Notes: generated from the sequence alone by a model not told the origin. 64,000 nt of DNA from Pseudomonas segetis (GCF_900188155.1 NZ_FZOG01000006.1:1-64000), one strand, 5' to 3'. Positions 48,481 to 57,297 are shown, counted from the stretch's first letter. Program-made: numbers and translations.

Positions 48481-49347
48481 TTAGGAAGCGGCGCTCAATG
48501 CCTTGAGGTGTTCGATCTTAACAAAGGCTTCATTTCGGCTTTGTAGTATCGCCATGATATTGGCTTGCCCGCTCACTGCCTGACCTGAAACCAGTTCTGG
48601 GAGCTGCACTAGATGACGACCCTGGTAGATCCCTTGTTGCACCAACAGTTCAAGGTTGTCGATTATTTGTGGAAGCTGTTGCCCAGTGGGCGCCCCAAAT
48701 GCCGGATACACTTCATCTATCCAATACACCCAGCGCAAGGTTCGAAAGATAGGCATAACTTTCTGCGGTAGATTAAACAGTTGGTTTTCTAGTGGCAGTT
48801 GAGTGCTTTCAGGCGTCTCACGATGCCAGCTCAGCCAATGATCACTTTGGGAATCGAGATAACCAGGCACTGAGCTGTAAACACTGCGCCAAGGCCCCAT
48901 TAGCTCCGCGCCTTGTGTGCCGCTAACAGCTCCAGCCAAAGCAGCCCAGAAACTCGGTAAGTAATAGGTCGCTAGGCTTTGGCCGCCAGAGCCGTCATTG
49001 ACCTTTATTAACCACTGGGCATGTGCAAAAGCACGCTGGCCATCATCTGCGCTGATAATAATTCCAGCATGTTTTTCTTTGCATAAATTCATACCCAGCG
49101 TGGCCAGCCCAGTCCCTTTTTCGGCACTAAACCAAAGAGGACCGGATTCAGCCAAGTGGCTGTACTCTGTATTACCCAGCAGATACTCCGGGTTCCAGGA
49201 CTGGCCAATGCCGTATAAGCGCTCTAATGCATCAGGCTGACGCCCTTGATCGATAATAAAATAAAGAACATTAGCGTCGCTGCCAGCGGGTGACTTTTGC
49301 GATGGACCCTTCGCGCTCTCTATAAATTGTGTCAAGCCTTCATGCAT
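48481..49347 (-). CDS. DUF4123 T6SS adaptor/chaperone
   Basis: 288 residues from ATG 49347, which follows a G-rich site and overlaps the vgrG end by 16 bases. DUF4123 hallmarks are present: YFIIDQGRQPDALERLYG, PLWFSAEKGTG, and SADDGQRAFAHAQWLIKVND. These are followed by TYYLPSFWAAL. Such Tap/TEC proteins load a specific effector onto the VgrG tip encoded next to them. Here the partners are the VgrG upstream and the large effector nine bases or so downstream. The coding sequence is visibly richer in A+T than vgrG. Confidence 0.9.
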   Translation of the reverse strand: MHEGLTQFIESAKGPSQKSPAGSDANVLYFIIDQGRQPDALERLYGIGQSWNPEYLLGNTEYSHLAESGPLWFSAEKGTGLATLGMNLCKEKHAGIIISADDGQRAFAHAQWLIKVNDGSGGQSLATYYLPSFWAALAGAVSGTQGAELMGPWRSVYSSVPGYLDSQSDHWLSWHRETPESTQLPLENQLFNLPQKVMPIFRTLRWVYWIDEVYPAFGAPTGQQLPQIIDNLELLVQQGIYQGRHLVQLPELVSGQAVSGQANIMAILQSRNEAFVKIEHLKALSAAS

Positions 49348-51380
49348 GGGCAATCCCCCCGACTGCACGCTGTTGCGCTTAGCCTTCCGCACAAAGGTGT
49401 CAAGCCCTCTCGCAAAGCTAGCGGCATGGTTGGCTCACCCGCCACATCCGCATCCGCTGGCTTAACCTTGCCCGGCAACAACGGCGCAGCTCCTGTGCCT
49501 CGCCCTGCGCTGCCGCCGCTGTTGGATTTGACGCTTGGGCCGACCAGGGTGACGCCGCTGGCGTCGAATTTGATAAAGCTGCCGGAGGCTTTGAAGGTCA
49601 GTTCGCTGCCGGCTTCGAGCACCACCTTGAGGCCGCTGGACAGGTGGATTTCGTTACCAGCGTTGATGAACTGGCTGGTGCCGATCTTGATGTGCTGGTT
49701 TTGGCCCACGGTGATGTGGTCGCTGGCCTGGACATCGGTCTTGCGGTCCGCGCGGGTGGTGCGGTGTTCTTCGGCCTTGAATTCGCTGTAGCTGTTGGCC
49801 ACGACTGTGTCGCTGCGCTCGTTGCCGATGCGGATTTTCTGGTCGTGCTCGACGTTTTCGTCCCAGTCTTTTTGCGCATGGACAAAGATTTGCTCTTCGC
49901 CCTTTTTGTCCTCGATGCGCAATTCATTGAAGCCACCGCCGCCCGGTGAGCTGAGGCTCTTGAATACACTGCGGGTTTTGTTGGCGGGCAACGCGTAAGG
50001 CACCGGGTTTTCTTTGTGATGCAAACAGCCGGTCACCAGCGGTTGATCCGGGTCGCCTTCCAGGAAGCTGACCACCACTTCCATGCCGATGCGCGGGATG
50101 GCGATGGCGCCGTAGCCATCACCGGCCCAGCTTGAGGAGACGCGCAACCAGCAGCTGCTTTTGTCGCTGGCAAGGTCGGCTCGGTCCCAGAAGAATTCAA
50201 CCTTCACCCGGCCGTATTGATCGCAATAGATTTCTTCACCCGCCGGGCCGGTCACGATTGCGCTCTGGGTGCCGAGAATACGTGGCTTGGGGTGCTGCAG
50301 GCTGGGCCGGAAAGGCACCGTCCAGGGCGTTGCCTTAAAGCGGTTGCGATAGCCTTGCTGGAAGCCATCTGCGGCTTTGGTATCGCTGGTGACCGACTCT
50401 TCCAGCACTTGCGGTTGCTTGCCTTGATGCTGGACTTCAGTCAGCAGCCAAAGATCATTCCATGCCGCACGCGGGTGATCGCTCAACGCCAGGAAGTGGC
50501 CACTGACCAGCAGGTGTTGATCCCCTTCGCCTTCGGCCAGTTGGTAGTCGTGACGATGGCGCTCCAGCGCCCGCTGGCTAAGGTGTTTGCCGCGCTCGCG
50601 GTCGATAAATCGGCCTGGGTAATCGTAGTCTTCAAGGTCGGGCTTGAACTCGCTTTTGACGGCGGCCTCAAGGGTCATGCGCGGCTTTTCGAAGTCGTAA
50701 TCGCGGCGCGTGACCCGGCTGGTACGGGTTTCCACCCGCACGCCAAAGCGCTTGATCACCGGGTTGTCGGCAACCAGGCCACTGTCTTGCTGGTAGGCGG
50801 TGGGTTCCAGCTTGGGGAAAGGTGTCTGGTCATCGCCAAACACCAGCATGTGGCCTTGCGCGCTGTGCTGAAAGTGGTAGTGAATACCTTCTTCCTCGCA
50901 CAGGCGCTGGACGAAGTGCAGGTCAGATTCGTCGTACTGCACGCAATACTCGCGCTCGGGGTAAATCGAGCCGAGTTGGAATTGATAGGCATCGGCCTGG
51001 ATGCCGTGCTCTTCAAGCACCTGGCTGATGATCTGAGCCACGCTCAAGTTCTGAAAAATGCGCTGGTTGACCCGCTGCGACAGGTAATAAAGCTGGGGTC
51101 GCAAGCTGATGTGATAACGGGTCAGGCGCTTGCCGGATTCGCCCTGGGCGATACGGTAGATGTGGCCGTGGATACCATTGCCGGCCTGGGACAGCGCGAG
51201 AAATGCGCGCTGATGCAAAAAACTTTCAAGGTCGAGGTCCGGGCGCTCGCTGACCAGTTCTAACTCAAATTCGTAAGGCTGGCTGATCGCCTCGCGACCG
51301 GTGAATTCGAGAACCTGTAAATCGTGGCCAAGGCCTTCAATATTCAGGCTGAAGTGGGTCTGGTTGGCGGGGGCGAACAT
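49332..51380 (-). CDS. vgrG: VgrG, T6SS spike protein
   Basis: A 682-residue protein with the gp27-like hub (~1-390; LEGDPDQPLVTGCLHHKENP marks the OB/gp5 region) and the gp5-like beta-helix (DKKGEEQIFVHAQKDWDENV; DHITVGQNQHIKIGTSQF). A short C-terminal extension of ~60 residues follows, ending in a cysteine-rich tail (CSRGDCPCMKA). There is no fused effector domain. ATG 51380 is preceded by GAGGAAC. It forms the spike tip that carries the cargo, and lies downstream of hcp after a terminator. Confidence 0.95.
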   Translation of the reverse strand: MFAPANQTHFSLNIEGLGHDLQVLEFTGREAISQPYEFELELVSERPDLDLESFLHQRAFLALSQAGNGIHGHIYRIAQGESGKRLTRYHISLRPQLYYLSQRVNQRIFQNLSVAQIISQVLEEHGIQADAYQFQLGSIYPEREYCVQYDESDLHFVQRLCEEEGIHYHFQHSAQGHMLVFGDDQTPFPKLEPTAYQQDSGLVADNPVIKRFGVRVETRTSRVTRRDYDFEKPRMTLEAAVKSEFKPDLEDYDYPGRFIDRERGKHLSQRALERHRHDYQLAEGEGDQHLLVSGHFLALSDHPRAAWNDLWLLTEVQHQGKQPQVLEESVTSDTKAADGFQQGYRNRFKATPWTVPFRPSLQHPKPRILGTQSAIVTGPAGEEIYCDQYGRVKVEFFWDRADLASDKSSCWLRVSSSWAGDGYGAIAIPRIGMEVVVSFLEGDPDQPLVTGCLHHKENPVPYALPANKTRSVFKSLSSPGGGGFNELRIEDKKGEEQIFVHAQKDWDENVEHDQKIRIGNERSDTVVANSYSEFKAEEHRTTRADRKTDVQASDHITVGQNQHIKIGTSQFINAGNEIHLSSGLKVVLEAGSELTFKASGSFIKFDASGVTLVGPSVKSNSGGSAGRGTGAAPLLPGKVKPADADVAGEPTMPLALREGLTPLCGRLSATACSRGDCPCMKA

Positions 51381-51479
51381 CCTTTGTTCCTCTTTTGGAA
51401 TCTCTGAAAAACTACTGCGCTCGATATTACGGGGCCAGCCCTTGCTGCGTTAAAAAACTGCTCACAGCCTTTCAGAAAG

Positions 51480-51510
51480 AGGTTCGGCCAGTAAATCTGG
51501 CCGAACCTTT
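51480..51510. terminator. Terminator between hcp and vgrG
   Basis: A 12-bp perfect stem AGGTTCGGCCAG/CTGGCCGAACCT with a five-base loop and short T-runs on both sides. Located 23 bases after the hcp stop, it should make hcp transcripts more abundant than vgrG, fitting their structural ratio. Confidence 0.8.
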
Positions 51511-51532
51511 TACACAATCGTTTAATCCGTGA

Positions 51533-52048
51533 TTAAGCGATTGGAGTGCGCCAGTCATCCGAACCGGAAGTACCGGATACTTCGTGGGTCCAGACGATTT
51601 TGCGGTAGGTGAAGTACACGTCTTCCAGGTGGGTGAAGTGCGACATGTTCGGATCTTGGCAGTTCGGCATGTGCGACTGCACGTCCACGACTACAGCATC
51701 TTCCAGTTCGATGGTGAAGTAATGCTCTTGGGTACCAGTCGAAGAGGTGCGGTACCACTCCAGACGGCACTTGTTCAGGCGCTCACCCGAAGTCAAGGCA
51801 TTGAAAATCAGTGGCGAAGCCTTGTCGAACACCTTGGTGATCATCAGCGGCTTGTGTACGCGCTGACCAGTCGGCTGGCCCGACTGTGGATCACGTGGGA
51901 TGATGACCTGGTGGTTAAAACCTTGAACCAGAATCTGGTCTTCGTGACCTTCCTGGAAGATGTTGCCGACCGAGTCTTCGGTGAAAGTGCCGGCAGTGAT
52001 TAAACCTTGTTTTGTGCCTTCGAGGGACAGGTACGCAGGTGTTGGCAT
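51533..52048 (-). CDS. hcp: Hcp, T6SS tube protein
   Basis: A 171-residue Hcp1-type protein: PAYLSLEGTKQGLITAGTF at the start, the loop VQGFNHQVIIPRDPQSGQPT, RVHKPLMITKVFDKASPLIF and a C-terminal strand region. ATG 52048 follows AAGGAGAG. Hcp hexamers stack into the inner tube and can chaperone small effectors. No other T6SS structural genes (tssB, C, E, F, G, J, K, L, M, clpV) lie in the window, so this is an auxiliary cluster served by an apparatus encoded elsewhere. Confidence 0.96.
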   Translation of the reverse strand: MPTPAYLSLEGTKQGLITAGTFTEDSVGNIFQEGHEDQILVQGFNHQVIIPRDPQSGQPTGQRVHKPLMITKVFDKASPLIFNALTSGERLNKCRLEWYRTSSTGTQEHYFTIELEDAVVVDVQSHMPNCQDPNMSHFTHLEDVYFTYRKIVWTHEVSGTSGSDDWRTPIA

Positions 52049-52473
52049 GAAAGCTCTCCTTGCCTTGGGTCATGGATCGAAAAAATGATCCGGTGACCAA
52101 GAACAGACAACAAGCATGCCATCCAAAAAAATATTCTTTTATTACAGTAGCTTACAAAAAAATCACCAGCAAAACCCCATGGCAAGGCTTAAGAAACCGC
52201 ATAACCTGCGCAGTTTCCTGCGCACCACTGCGCAATTTGTTGCGCAGCCATCTCCAGCCCTAGTGCTATCTTGACTCTGGCGATAACCGCAACGGATTGC
52301 GGGAAATATATGCGCAGAAAATTGCGCAGCGAGATTTAGGCGACGTGGCCAGAATTGAGCAGCAAAATTACTCAAGACACCCTACTTCTACACTTGCGCA
52401 CCTTGCGCGGCAACCCCGATGCTAAAGGCTGCGAGCAAGTAGATTCAGACCAGACATCAGTGCGAGGTGAAAC
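52049..52473. repeat. hcp promoter region with TGCGCA array
   Basis: A 425-bp divergent gap. Six copies of the palindrome TGCGCA begin at 52207, 52219, 52229, 52241, 52311 and 52323, with spacings of 12, 10 and 12, then 12 bases. The spacing near one helical turn suggests a multi-site operator. It lies 159-280 bases upstream of hcp and 146-267 bases before the GFA gene. No sigma-54 type promoter was found before hcp. An A/T-rich stretch at 52130-52160 could be the hcp core promoter. Confidence 0.6.
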
Positions 52474-52875
52474 ATGCGTGGAAGTTGCTTGTGCGGGGCA
52501 ATTGAATATCAGGTCGAGCAACTCGACATGCCCATCGGCCATTGCCACTGCAATACATGCCGCAAGGCGCATTCTGCAGCCTTTGCCACCACGGCGGGCG
52601 TTTTGCGCGAACATTTTAGCTGGCTAAAAGGTCAAGACAAACTCAGTAGTTATGAGTCATCACCCGGCAAGCTAAGGCACTTTTGTTCGGTTTGCGGTTC
52701 TCAGTTGATAGCCCAGAGGCCCGCGCAAGGCCATGTCATTGTGCGGGTGGCAACGCTGGACGAAGACCCAGGCAGCAGGCCGGCACATCATATCTGGTGT
52801 GCGCATGACAAACCCTGGCTGGCACCTGACGACACTGAAATACCGCGCTATCCGGAGTGGCAACCGGGTCGCTAG
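52474..52875 (+). CDS. GFA-family (Mss4-like) zinc protein
   Basis: A 133-residue protein with the CENP-V/GFA zinc fold: CLCG near residue 5, [15 protein letters not shown] near 28, and CSVCGSQL near 72, followed by [13 protein letters not shown]. Family members bind zinc and some were described as glutathione-formaldehyde adduct formers, a role now doubted for many. It starts after GAGGTGAAAC. It lies 28 bp before bdhA, so they may be co-transcribed. Confidence 0.88.
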   Translation: MRGSCLCGAIEYQVEQLDMPIGHCHCNTCRKAHSAAFATTAGVLREHFSWLKGQDKLSSYESSPGKLRHFCSVCGSQLIAQRPAQGHVIVRVATLDEDPGSRPAHHIWCAHDKPWLAPDDTEIPRYPEWQPGR

Positions 52876-52903
52876 CCCAGCATACAACCTAAGGATCCAG
52901 ACC

Positions 52904-53686
52904 ATGCAACTGCAAGGTAAAGTCGCTTTTATCACGGGAGCAGCGAGTGGAATCGGCAAGCAAATCGCTGCAGTTTTTGCTGCGGAAGGCGCCAATGTGG
53001 TCATAGCCGATCTCGACTTCAAGGCAGCCCAGCAAACAGCCCAGGTACTGTCTGCCAGCCGTGGCCAGACCCTTGCGGTAGAAGTTGATGTGACCGATGA
53101 AGCCCAGGTCAATGCTGGGGTCGAGCTGGCGGCCAAGACTTTCGGCGGCATCGACATCCTGGTCAGCAATGCAGGCATTCAAATCATTCAACCAGTGCAG
53201 GAGCTCAGCTATGCCGACTGGAAGAAGATGCTGGCAATCCATCTCGACGGCGCCTTTTTAACCACCAAGGCATGCCTCAAGCACATGTATGCCCAGGGCC
53301 GTGGCGGCAGCATCATCTATATGGGCTCGGTTCACTCCAAAGAAGCCTCCAAACTCAAGGCCCCTTATGTCACGGCCAAACATGGCTTGCTGGGGCTGGC
53401 TAAAACCGTGGCCAAAGAAGCAGGCCCGGCCGGTATACACGCCAATGTGATTTGCCCCGGTTTTGTGCGCACGCCACTGGTGGACAGGCAAATTCCCGAG
53501 CAGGCCAAGGAGCTGGGCATTAGCGAGGAGCAGGTCATCAGCGATGTAATGCTCAAGGACACCGTCGATGGTGAGTTCACCAGCCTGGAAGATGTAGCCC
53601 GGGTGGCCCTGCTCTTTGCCGCCTTCCCCAGCAATGCGCTCACCGGTCAATCATTGACCGTAAGTCATGGCTGGAGCATGGAATAA
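52904..53686 (+). CDS. bdhA: 3-hydroxybutyrate dehydrogenase
   Basis: A 260-residue short-chain dehydrogenase from ATG 52904, with AAGGA upstream. The cofactor motif is TGAASGIGK (residues ~11-19), with NAG near 90, a serine in MGSVHS and the catalytic Tyr/Lys in YVTAKH. The stretch [20 protein letters not shown] is characteristic of D-3-hydroxybutyrate dehydrogenases. It interconverts 3-hydroxybutyrate and acetoacetate with NAD. Acetoacetate is also released by the nearby carnitine cleavage enzyme, so the gene position is meaningful. It is tail to tail with gbcB, 14 bp apart. Confidence 0.9.
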   Translation: MQLQGKVAFITGAASGIGKQIAAVFAAEGANVVIADLDFKAAQQTAQVLSASRGQTLAVEVDVTDEAQVNAGVELAAKTFGGIDILVSNAGIQIIQPVQELSYADWKKMLAIHLDGAFLTTKACLKHMYAQGRGGSIIYMGSVHSKEASKLKAPYVTAKHGLLGLAKTVAKEAGPAGIHANVICPGFVRTPLVDRQIPEQAKELGISEEQVISDVMLKDTVDGEFTSLEDVARVALLFAAFPSNALTGQSLTVSHGWSME

Positions 53687-53700
53687 GCTGGCGATTGCCC

Positions 53701-54804
53701 CTAGAACTCAATCGCCACATCGCCTTGCGGCACGCTGCAGCACGACAGGATATAACCCTCGGCAACGTCTTCATCGGTGATCCCGCCGTTGTGCTCCATG
53801 TTCACCTCGCCTGAGGTTTTAAGCACCTTGCAGGTGCCGCAAATCCCCATGCCGCAAGCCTTGGGGATATGCAGCCCCAACTGTGCCGCCGCAGAATGCA
53901 CCGTTTCTCCCGGCCCCACGCGAATGCTCTTGCCGGTCAGGACAAACTCAACCTGACGCAAGTCGGTTGCCGGCACTTCGGCTGCGTCAGCCGCTTCTGC
54001 AGCCAGCTCCTTAACCTCGGCCCGCACTTCTGGCGGGGTTGGGCCGAAGGCTTCTTCATGGTAGCGCTGCATGTCATAGCCATTGGCTTGCAACAGGCGC
54101 TTGACCGCCGCCATATAAGGCGTCGGCCCGCAGCAGAAGATTTCCCGGTCGAGATAATCCGGGGCAATCAACTCCAGCATCGGCTGGTTCAGATAACCGC
54201 GATAACCGGCCCAGGCTTCGCCCAAGCCATGCTTCTCGCAGATGACGTGCAGGCTGAAGTTATTGATCCGCGCGGCCATGTGCTCAAGCTCGCGGTGGTA
54301 AATGATGTCCTTGGGCGAACGTGCACTGTGCACGAAGACCATGTCGACATTGGCGTTGGTGTCGTAGAACCAGCGCGCCATAGACATCACCGGGGTAATA
54401 CCCACGCCACCACTGAGGAACAGCACCTTGTCAGTGGGGAAATCAATGGCGTTGAAATTGCCCACAGGCCCGTGCACGGCCAGATCCTGGCCCTCTTGCA
54501 GGTTGTCATGCAGCCAATTGGACACCTTGCCGCCCGGCACACGCTTGATCGTGATAGAGAAACTGTACGGCACCGATGGCGCGCTGGAGATGGTGTAGGA
54601 GCGCATGATCGGCACGCCGTCGATCTCAAGCTCGAGGGTGACGAACTGCCCCGGCTTGAAGAAGAACAACACTGGCTGGTCTGCCATAAAGCAGAAGGTG
54701 CGCACATCCCAGGTTTCCTGGATAACCTTGACGCAACGCACCAAGTGGCGGCCGTTGCTCCAGGTTTGCGTGGTAACCGGGTTTAAAAAATCATTAGTGG
54801 TCAT
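53701..54804 (-). CDS. gbcB: Glycine betaine demethylase reductase GbcB
   Basis: 367 residues from ATG 54804, with GGAG eight bases upstream. A ferredoxin-reductase type electron carrier: FAD domain (MRSYTISSAPS), NAD domain (VLFLSGGVGITPVMSMAR) and a C-terminal [2Fe-2S] domain with CGMGICGTCKV and a later CC pair (ILSCCSVPQGD). It passes electrons from NADH to the GbcA oxygenase. It is transcribed divergently from gbcA. The length matches PA5411. Confidence 0.95.
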   Translation of the reverse strand: MTTNDFLNPVTTQTWSNGRHLVRCVKVIQETWDVRTFCFMADQPVLFFFKPGQFVTLELEIDGVPIMRSYTISSAPSVPYSFSITIKRVPGGKVSNWLHDNLQEGQDLAVHGPVGNFNAIDFPTDKVLFLSGGVGITPVMSMARWFYDTNANVDMVFVHSARSPKDIIYHRELEHMAARINNFSLHVICEKHGLGEAWAGYRGYLNQPMLELIAPDYLDREIFCCGPTPYMAAVKRLLQANGYDMQRYHEEAFGPTPPEVRAEVKELAAEAADAAEVPATDLRQVEFVLTGKSIRVGPGETVHSAAAQLGLHIPKACGMGICGTCKVLKTSGEVNMEHNGGITDEDVAEGYILSCCSVPQGDVAIEF

Positions 54805-55166
54805 GCACGTGTCTCCGCGCGCGGCCGGATATCGGCCTAGATGGGGCGGATTGTGCTTAACGTGGATTAGCGCCATTTACCTGTCAGCGACACTCACATA
54901 CTTATCGCGACCTGCCCTGTGCCACGGGCGATAGCGCGTCGGAAACTGATTCGGCCGTGTCGCCCATGGATATGGATCACAATGCACGCCCAGCCACACT
55001 CGCCCTCAGCCGAAACACAAATACCCGCACCGACGGCCTGCGTATGAACGCGCATTTTGGGTTCAGCCAATCCGCTATTCGGCTGGCGAGAACAGACCAG
55101 TTGGTTCGCCTTGCGATTTGCAGTTAAAAACACTTTTACGGCGGCCAAACCGCCATTGAGGAGCTA
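54805..55166. promoter_or_regulatory. Divergent gbcB-gbcA promoter region
   Basis: A 362-bp gap with no gene. Both genes belong to the GbdR regulon in P. aeruginosa, so one or more AraC-type sites should be present. Short GC-rich elements containing GTCGC or GCGAC recur (near 54890, 54907, 54937 and 54958), but I cannot assign them to GbdR by eye. Confidence 0.5.
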
Positions 55167-56462
55167 ATGATGGACGTCACTTCGACCCTGAGCCTGGGCG
55201 ATCCTCTTGAGCCGGCACGCAAGGCCACAGCCGAGATGCTGCACAGCCGCGAGCGAACCTTCTCTTTGCCGCAACCCTTTTACAACGACGAGCGGCTGTT
55301 CCAGATCGACATGCAGGAGATCTTCCACAAAGAGTGGTTGATTGCCGGCATGACCTGCGAAATACCCACCAAGGGCAACTACCTGACCCTGCAGATTGGC
55401 GATAACCCGATCATCGTGATTCGGGGTGCCGAAGGTGTGGTTCACGCCTTCCACAACGTCTGTCGCCATCGTGGTTCGCGCTTATGCACCAGCGACAAAG
55501 GCAAGGTCGCCAAGCTGGTCTGCCACTATCACCAATGGACCTACGAACTCGACGGACGATTGATTTTCGCCGGTACCGAAATGGGCGCTGACTTCGACAT
55601 GAAGCAGTACGGTCTCAAGCCGGTCAATTGCAAGACCGCAGGCGGATACATCTTTATCTCGTTGGCCGAGAACCCGCCAGCGGTCGACGACTTTCTCGAA
55701 ACCCTGGCTCACTACATGGAGCCCTACGACATGGAAAACACCAAGGTGGCAGCGCAAACCACCCTGGTCGAGAAAGCCAACTGGAAGCTGGTATTAGAGA
55801 ACAACCGCGAGTGCTATCACTGCAATGGCGCGCACCCGGAACTACTCAAGAGCCTGCTGGAGTGGGATGACGTTACCGATCCTCGTGCCGATCAGGCGTT
55901 CAAGGACCATGTGGCCGAGTCGGCCGCCAAATGGGAAGCGGAGAAGATCCCCTTTGCCCACGCCAGCTTTGGCTTGCGCAACCGGATAGTGCGCATGCCG
56001 CTGCTCAAGGGCACCGAGTCGATGACCATGGATGGCAAGCGTGGCTGCCAGAAGCTCATGGGCCGCATTCAAAACCCGGAACTTGGTTCCATGCGTATCC
56101 TGCACCTGCCCCATTCGTGGAACCACTGCATGGGCGATCACCTGATCGTGTTCACGGTATGGCCCATTAGCGCCCAGGAAACCGTGGTCACCACCAAATG
56201 GCTGGTACACAAGGATGCGGTCGAGGGTGTCGATTACGATCCAGAGCGCCTTACCCAGGTATGGGATGCAACCAACAATCAGGACCGGCGCCTGGCGGAA
56301 GAAAACCAGCGCGGCATCAACTCCAGCGCCTACCAACCTGGGCCGTATTCAAAAACCTACGAGTTCGGGGTGGTCAACTTTATCGACTGGTACAGTGAGC
56401 GCATGCTCAACAACCTGGGCGCACAGCCAGTAGCCCAACTGCGCCAAGTGTCGGCGGAGTAA
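55167..56462 (+). CDS. gbcA: Glycine betaine demethylase oxygenase GbcA
   Basis: A 431-residue Rieske non-haem iron oxygenase. The Rieske motif is CRHRGSRLC...CHYHQWTYEL (C-x-H, C-x2-H; about residues 98-125). The mononuclear iron ligands lie in NNRECYHCNGAHPELL (two His) with a downstream Asp. ATG 55167 follows TGAGGAG. With GbcB it removes one methyl group of glycine betaine as formaldehyde, giving dimethylglycine. The length and neighbours match PA5410. Confidence 0.96.
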   Translation: MMDVTSTLSLGDPLEPARKATAEMLHSRERTFSLPQPFYNDERLFQIDMQEIFHKEWLIAGMTCEIPTKGNYLTLQIGDNPIIVIRGAEGVVHAFHNVCRHRGSRLCTSDKGKVAKLVCHYHQWTYELDGRLIFAGTEMGADFDMKQYGLKPVNCKTAGGYIFISLAENPPAVDDFLETLAHYMEPYDMENTKVAAQTTLVEKANWKLVLENNRECYHCNGAHPELLKSLLEWDDVTDPRADQAFKDHVAESAAKWEAEKIPFAHASFGLRNRIVRMPLLKGTESMTMDGKRGCQKLMGRIQNPELGSMRILHLPHSWNHCMGDHLIVFTVWPISAQETVVTTKWLVHKDAVEGVDYDPERLTQVWDATNNQDRRLAEENQRGINSSAYQPGPYSKTYEFGVVNFIDWYSERMLNNLGAQPVAQLRQVSAE

Positions 56463-56469
56463 GCCGGGT

Positions 56470-56556
56470 ATGTCCTTGAGCTTGCTCGTGGTGATTGCGC
56501 TGATGATATATGCAGTGGCGACAATGGTGCCTCACCGCGACAAGCCCAAGACCTGA
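56470..56556 (+). CDS. Possible 28-residue membrane peptide after gbcA
   Basis: An ORF starting seven bases after the gbcA stop. It encodes an almost entirely hydrophobic helix (MSLSLLVVIALMIYAVATMV) and a polar tail PHRDKPKT with positive charges. The layout is that of a single-span small membrane protein, with a weak AGCCGGG before the ATG. It is too short for standard gene callers. No homology can be stated, so it remains a candidate. Confidence 0.45.
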   Translation: MSLSLLVVIALMIYAVATMVPHRDKPKT

Positions 56557-56561
56557 GCCCC

Positions 56562-56783
56562 TCAGTGCTGGCGAATGATCAACTGCTCATTCGCCGCATT
56601 GATCTCGGCGGCGTCAAGGCCCCAGTCGCCATGGGCATACCAGTCATCGCCGAGCATCTCGGCAGGGTGCATGGTGCGGTCGGCACCATTACCGCAGGCC
56701 AAAGACCGGGAGGGGCAGTACAGGTCGCAGCCCCAGCAGATTCGCTCTGGGTGTTTGGGGTGCAACGGAAATTTCTTGGCCAT
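56562..56783 (-). CDS. DUF3079 protein
   Basis: A 73-residue cysteine-containing protein starting MAKKFPLHPKHPERICWGCD, followed by CPSRSLACGNGADRTMHPAE. It is the whole of the DUF3079 family, whose conserved CxxC/C residues suggest metal binding. The function is unknown. ATG 56783 is favoured over a TTG at 56813. The ribosome site is weak. It lies 34 bp after the GNAT gene, so it may be the last gene of the carnitine-side transcript. Confidence 0.85.
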   Translation of the reverse strand: MAKKFPLHPKHPERICWGCDLYCPSRSLACGNGADRTMHPAEMLGDDWYAHGDWGLDAAEINAANEQLIIRQH

Positions 56784-56817
56784 GTTGCTGCGCTCAATAG
56801 ACTGAGTCAGCAACAGG

Positions 56818-57297
56818 TTACGCCTGCTCGTTTACGCAGAAACTGACCTGCATCAACAACAAGGGCGTCGGGATATTGGCCGTGACCCGCTTACCCATGC
56901 TGATGCGCGGCTCGATACTGTAGCCAAGAGCTTCATAAAACGCGCTGACCCGAGCGTTTGCCTCGACTACCTGGAGATTGATTTTCATACAGCCACGCTC
57001 CACCAAGGCATGCTCTGCATGCTTGACCAGTTGCGCACCAATGCCTTGCCGCTGGCGCTGCGGGTCCACCGCGACGCTATAGAGCCAGCCACGATGACCA
57101 TCGTATCCGGCGAGTACCGTGCCAACGACCGCATCGCCCGCCAAGGCAACAAAGAACAGGCCATCGGCCATCTGCAACTTGGTATTTATCGCAAGACCCG
57201 GTTCGTTGTGCCCACTCATGTCGCCAAAGGTGGCCTGCCAAAGCGTGATAACAGCCTGGCGATGCAGATGATCGGAGTATTGGCGGATTGAATTCAT
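56818..57297 (-). CDS. GNAT-family acetyltransferase (YpeA-like)
   Basis: A 159-residue protein with the acetyl-CoA binding motif VDPQRQRQGIGAQLVKHAE (motif A, R/Q-x-x-G-x-G/A) and LGYSIEPRISMGKRV near the end. YpeA is the nearest named family. The acceptor is unknown. It is downstream of the carnitine operon (59 bp after cdhB) and may be read through from it. Confidence 0.85.
   Translation of the reverse strand: MNSIRQYSDHLHRQAVITLWQATFGDMSGHNEPGLAINTKLQMADGLFFVALAGDAVVGTVLAGYDGHRGWLYSVAVDPQRQRQGIGAQLVKHAEHALVERGCMKINLQVVEANARVSAFYEALGYSIEPRISMGKRVTANIPTPLLLMQVSFCVNEQA

Noticed and set aside
49332..51380. VgrG with a fused effector domain
   Set aside because: The extension after the beta-helix is only about 60 residues and has no catalytic motif.
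52049..52206. Sigma-54 promoter before hcp
   Set aside because: Checked because some T6SS promoters use it. The nearest GC/GG pairs (around the CATGGCAAGG stretch) have the wrong spacing.
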